Part shown: piece by piece, positions 59,197 to 61,755 of the stretch
Position numbering within the stretch: position 1 is the stretch's first letter
How the letters are laid out: each line of letters opens with the position of its first letter
Assembly (NCBI GenBank): GCA_020438105.1
Contig: JAGQVE010000003.1
Location: forward strand, 119,369-181,123
Source of the DNA: Bacteroidales bacterium
GTDB taxonomy: Bacteria > Bacteroidota > Bacteroidia > Bacteroidales > JAADJA01
Direction: 5' to 3'
Length of the DNA: 61,755 nucleotides
The notes under the pieces: generated by a model
What the model saw: the letters and a program-made list of their open reading frames with translations, nothing else
What the model was told of the DNA's origin: nothing
The model's database searches: none
Position numbers and translations under genes: made by a program

Positions 59197-60527
59197 TGAA
59201 GTTTTTCAGGGCCATATATGTGCACAAGCGGTTTTATGTAACAGGTGTTTTACTTGTTGCCTTGTTCATTATTGCTGCATTTGTTCCGGCGCTCATGTTG
59301 CCGGCACGATTGGCAACTGCCCTTTTTCTTGCATTGCTTTTGGTAGACGGGATCATGCTTTTTGGCCAAAGAAACGGCATCAATGCCCGACGAGTCACTG
59401 CAGAACGTTATTCGAACGGTGATGAAAACAGGGTGGAGCTGATCGTTGAAAACAATTATGCTTTCAGAGTTCAGGCAAACATCATCGATGAACTGCCCGC
59501 AATCTTCCAAATCCGCGATTTCAGCATTGAAATCTCCATTGAGGCCAGATCGGAAACACGGCAGAAATATTTGCTCCGGCCTGTCAAAAGAGGCGAATAT
59601 CACTTCGGGAAGATCAATGTCTTTGTCCGTTCATTTGTCGGTTTGCTGGAGCGCAGGTATGCCGTTCCCGCCCAACAAATGGTAAAAGTGTATCCTTCCT
59701 TTTTCCGGTTGAAAAATGTGGAGTTCCTTTCCTTTGCCGATATCCGAAACCGCCTCGGTTTGAAAAAGATCCGGCGCATGGGTTACAACAAAGAGTTTGA
59801 GCAGATCAAGGATTTTGAAGAGGGTGATGAGATCAAAAGCATCAACTGGAAAGCATCTGCCCGTCGGCATAAGCTCATGGTAAATCAATACCAGGACGAG
59901 CGGGCCCAGCATATTTATTGCGCCATCGATATGGGCCGCAGTATGAAAATGCCTTTCAACGAAATGACCCTGCTCGACTATGCCATCAATGCCAGCCTAA
60001 CCCTTTCGCAGGTGGTGCTAAAAAATAATGACCGCATCGGGTTGATCACCTATGCCGATACAATCCATTCGGTGGTGCCATCCGACCGGAAAAATACGCA
60101 GTTGACCCAAATACTTGAAACGCTGTACAACCAGGAGACGCAATTTAATGAATCCGGATTGGATCCGCTTTATACCTTTATCAAACGGAAGATCAACAAC
60201 CGGAGCCTGTTTATATTTTTTACCAATTATGAGAGTATTTACAGCCTCGAAAGGCAGTTGCCCACTTTTATCCAGCTTTCACGCAGCCACCTGGTGCTCA
60301 TCGTTAGTTTTATCAATACCGAGGTGGAAAAGATCACCCAGGAACCGGTTAGCGATATTTCCTCCATCTACCGCAAAACCATTGCTGAAAAGTTCCTGTT
60401 TGAAAAGTCACGTTTTATGAACGAGCTCACCCGGCATGGCATCCAAACCCTGCTCACCGCCCCGGAAAATTTAACGGTGGACTCGGTGAATAAATACCTG
60501 GAGATCAAGGCGAGGGGGTTGATATAA
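59196..60527 (+). CDS. DUF58 domain-containing protein (VWA-like), MoxR partner
   Basis: A 443-residue protein with two N-terminal helices (about 12-50), a strand-rich region and a DUF58 core (about 195-290) with the mark KDFEEGDEIKSINWKASARRHKLMVNQY. A von Willebrand A-like fold (AIDMGRSMK, a MIDAS-like DxGxS) follows. It starts with GTG at the last base of the MoxR stop (TAGTG), so the two are translationally coupled. It probably works as the membrane-tethered partner of MoxR. Confidence 0.93.
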   Translation: MKFFRAIYVHKRFYVTGVLLVALFIIAAFVPALMLPARLATALFLALLLVDGIMLFGQRNGINARRVTAERYSNGDENRVELIVENNYAFRVQANIIDELPAIFQIRDFSIEISIEARSETRQKYLLRPVKRGEYHFGKINVFVRSFVGLLERRYAVPAQQMVKVYPSFFRLKNVEFLSFADIRNRLGLKKIRRMGYNKEFEQIKDFEEGDEIKSINWKASARRHKLMVNQYQDERAQHIYCAIDMGRSMKMPFNEMTLLDYAINASLTLSQVVLKNNDRIGLITYADTIHSVVPSDRKNTQLTQILETLYNQETQFNESGLDPLYTFIKRKINNRSLFIFFTNYESIYSLERQLPTFIQLSRSHLVLIVSFINTEVEKITQEPVSDISSIYRKTIAEKFLFEKSRFMNELTRHGIQTLLTAPENLTVDSVNKYLEIKARGLI

Positions 60528-60552
60528 TGCTGAACTCAATTCATTTTATCGA

Positions 60553-60677
60553 TCATTGCGAGCCAGGGGGCGGTATTGTGGGTATGAGCGAAGCAATCTC
60601 CATGTAATTCAAAATCCCAAATGTTGATTGAGATTGCTGCGCTCCGGCGCAGTGGCTTACCTGATGGCTCGCAATGA
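60553..60677. repeat. MITE-like hairpin element with nested inverted repeats
   Basis: Terminal arms TCATTGCGAGCCA (60553-60565) and TGGCTCGCAATGA (60665-60677) are perfect inverted repeats. Inner arms GCAATCTC (60593-60600) and GAGATTGC (60630-60637) also pair. It fills the gap between two convergent genes, is about 125 bases long and has no coding frame. Confidence 0.65.
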
Positions 60678-60692
60678 AGTCGTAAATAATCA

Positions 60693-61754
60693 TTAATTGT
60701 TCTTAATTACCTTCGCTGAACGCTGGACTTCACCATTTACGAGGTATTGCAGAAAATAAAGCCCGGATTCCCAATTAGATGAATTTACTGTAAATTGCTT
60801 GCTTTCCTGGAGGATTTTGATTTCATCTACTTTGATCCCTTGTGAGTTATACACCCTAATGATCTTTTGACCAACTTCGAACTGCGAACATCGAACTTCG
60901 AACTTTCCATTGGTTGGGTTCGGCCATACGATTAATTCATTAGAAGCAATTGAAGGGAGTTCAAATACCTGCGTACCGGTTGCACACCCTGGTGTATCGC
61001 AGCCCATGCTGTCAACTTTTACAATCCACATTTTATTGTTTCCATCTATATCCGAACGGGCCTGGCCTATGGCTATGAAGCCGTTGTCGGTGGTGGGGTA
61101 GGCATCGTAGAAAAAGTTTCTGTCATATTGATTATTGAAATGATTATAATCTCTCATCCATATACTATCTCCTTCTTGTGAGAATTTGTATAATAAGCCT
61201 TCATAAACCCATTCCGAAACAGTATCATTGTATGCCCAACCTGCAACTATCAGATTACCGTCATTTGTATGTCGAAGGTTTTTTAAATATACATTTCTTT
61301 CTTTGGGGCCAATTAATTCATCCAAAATTGTATTACCGTCATTATCTATTTTTAACAACCTAATCCTACCAGTTCTTGAGGTTGGGGAAACTACCCACTC
61401 TCCATACACCGTAGCCATCAGGTAATTCCCATCATCCGCCAGAGCTACCAGTGCCATATCATCATCCACATCGGGGTTGCCATAATAGTTGGTCCATTCT
61501 TCATTGCCAAGGCTATCTGTTTTGATAAGCATGGCGTCCTGGCTATGGTCATAGCCGGGTTTCCAGAAATAACCACCTAATAAATACCCTCCGTCAGGTG
61601 TTTCGATGACATTGGTTCCATGTTCTGCCCAATATCCACCATATAACTGATGCCATTGATAGTTGCCCAGGCTGTCCATTTTTAATAAAAGTGCATCTGA
61701 AAAATCTTCTTCTGATTGGAATACCCAACCGGTTATCAAGTATCCATTATCTGA
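60693..61754 (-). CDS. T9SS-exported repeat protein, partial (5' end outside window)
   Basis: At least 353 residues, open to the window edge (the frame reads SDNGYLITGW with no start at the edge). It is made of repeated units near 60 residues long, each with a D-G/N-G-[YF] turn (TPDGGYLLGGY, ADDGNYLMATVYG, TNDGNLIVAGWA, TTDNGFIAIGQ), a beta-propeller-like exported-protein pattern. A type A sorting domain closes the protein (VWPNPTNGKFEV to KVIKNN), so it is T9SS cargo. Ligand unknown. Confidence 0.85.
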   Translation of the reverse strand, partial: SDNGYLITGWVFQSEEDFSDALLLKMDSLGNYQWHQLYGGYWAEHGTNVIETPDGGYLLGGYFWKPGYDHSQDAMLIKTDSLGNEEWTNYYGNPDVDDDMALVALADDGNYLMATVYGEWVVSPTSRTGRIRLLKIDNDGNTILDELIGPKERNVYLKNLRHTNDGNLIVAGWAYNDTVSEWVYEGLLYKFSQEGDSIWMRDYNHFNNQYDRNFFYDAYPTTDNGFIAIGQARSDIDGNNKMWIVKVDSMGCDTPGCATGTQVFELPSIASNELIVWPNPTNGKFEVRCSQFEVGQKIIRVYNSQGIKVDEIKILQESKQFTVNSSNWESGLYFLQYLVNGEVQRSAKVIKNN

Positions 61755-61755
61755 T

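Noticed and set aside
1..61755. CRISPR arrays, tRNA, rRNA and prophage genes
   Set aside because: No regularly spaced repeats, cloverleaf-like sequences, rRNA segments or phage structural genes were seen when reading the window.

Overview
The window is a stretch of chromosome from a member of the Bacteroidota, most likely a Bacteroidales/Marinilabiliales-type organism. I base this on several things. At least fifteen TAnnTTTG boxes sit just upstream of genes; this is the -7 element of the Bacteroidota primary sigma factor. Shine-Dalgarno sequences are largely absent. Type IX secretion (T9SS) type A sorting domains end two or three proteins. Lineage-typical fusions are present (ResB-CcsA, GNAT-nitrilase, E1 alpha-beta), and glycan-degrading enzymes are common. 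No rRNA, tRNA or CRISPR array was seen.

Layout. 1-11.5 kb: the end of a GH2 beta-galactosidase with a LamG-like insert, a TlpA-like lipoprotein, an ECF sigma factor with a membrane-anchored partner whose T9SS sorting domain is cut off by one stop codon, a lipocalin, a GH20 hexosaminidase, a GNAT-nitrilase gene split by one TGA, and an outer-membrane barrel. 11.7-20.3 kb: a small membrane protein, a DUF748 (AsmA-like) protein, a cytochrome b / Rieske / octaheme-TPR cytochrome operon (an alternative quinol-oxidising complex), and two envelope proteins. 20.8-28.5 kb: an accessory-looking zone of small secreted proteins, a patatin, a degenerate ParD with an intact ParE, and an arylsulfatase/HAD-lipoprotein pair. 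29-34 kb: a fused system II cytochrome c maturation protein (which could mature the octaheme cytochrome) and TypA/BipA. 34-45.8 kb: a T9SS-exported subtilase, a GT-C-like membrane protein with a membrane-anchored SGNH protein, a fused 2-oxoacid dehydrogenase E1, a dapD-GT9-tsaC-nitrilase operon, and a ruvX-def-TPR lipoprotein operon. 45.9-53.5 kb: an orphan IS1595-type zinc-ribbon protein with a 31-bp palindrome at its promoter, divergent from an operon of three thioredoxins destined for three compartments, then WbqC, a DUF3857 transglutaminase-like protein and ValS. 53.7-61.7 kb: RDD, SpoIIM, a multipass membrane protein, DUF4129, DUF4350, MoxR and DUF58, and finally a partial T9SS-exported protein.

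Three genes within about 21 kb are each interrupted by a single in-frame stop (TAA at 4053-4051, TGA at 9552-9554, TGA at 24756-24754). Several short dispersed repeat families occupy the spaces between genes. The most interesting leads are the sigma factor / transmembrane protein / T9SS-domain locus, the orphan zinc-ribbon protein with its palindrome next to the triple thioredoxin operon, and the alternative bc complex with an octaheme TPR cytochrome. Functions come from recognising motifs by eye; no database search was run.
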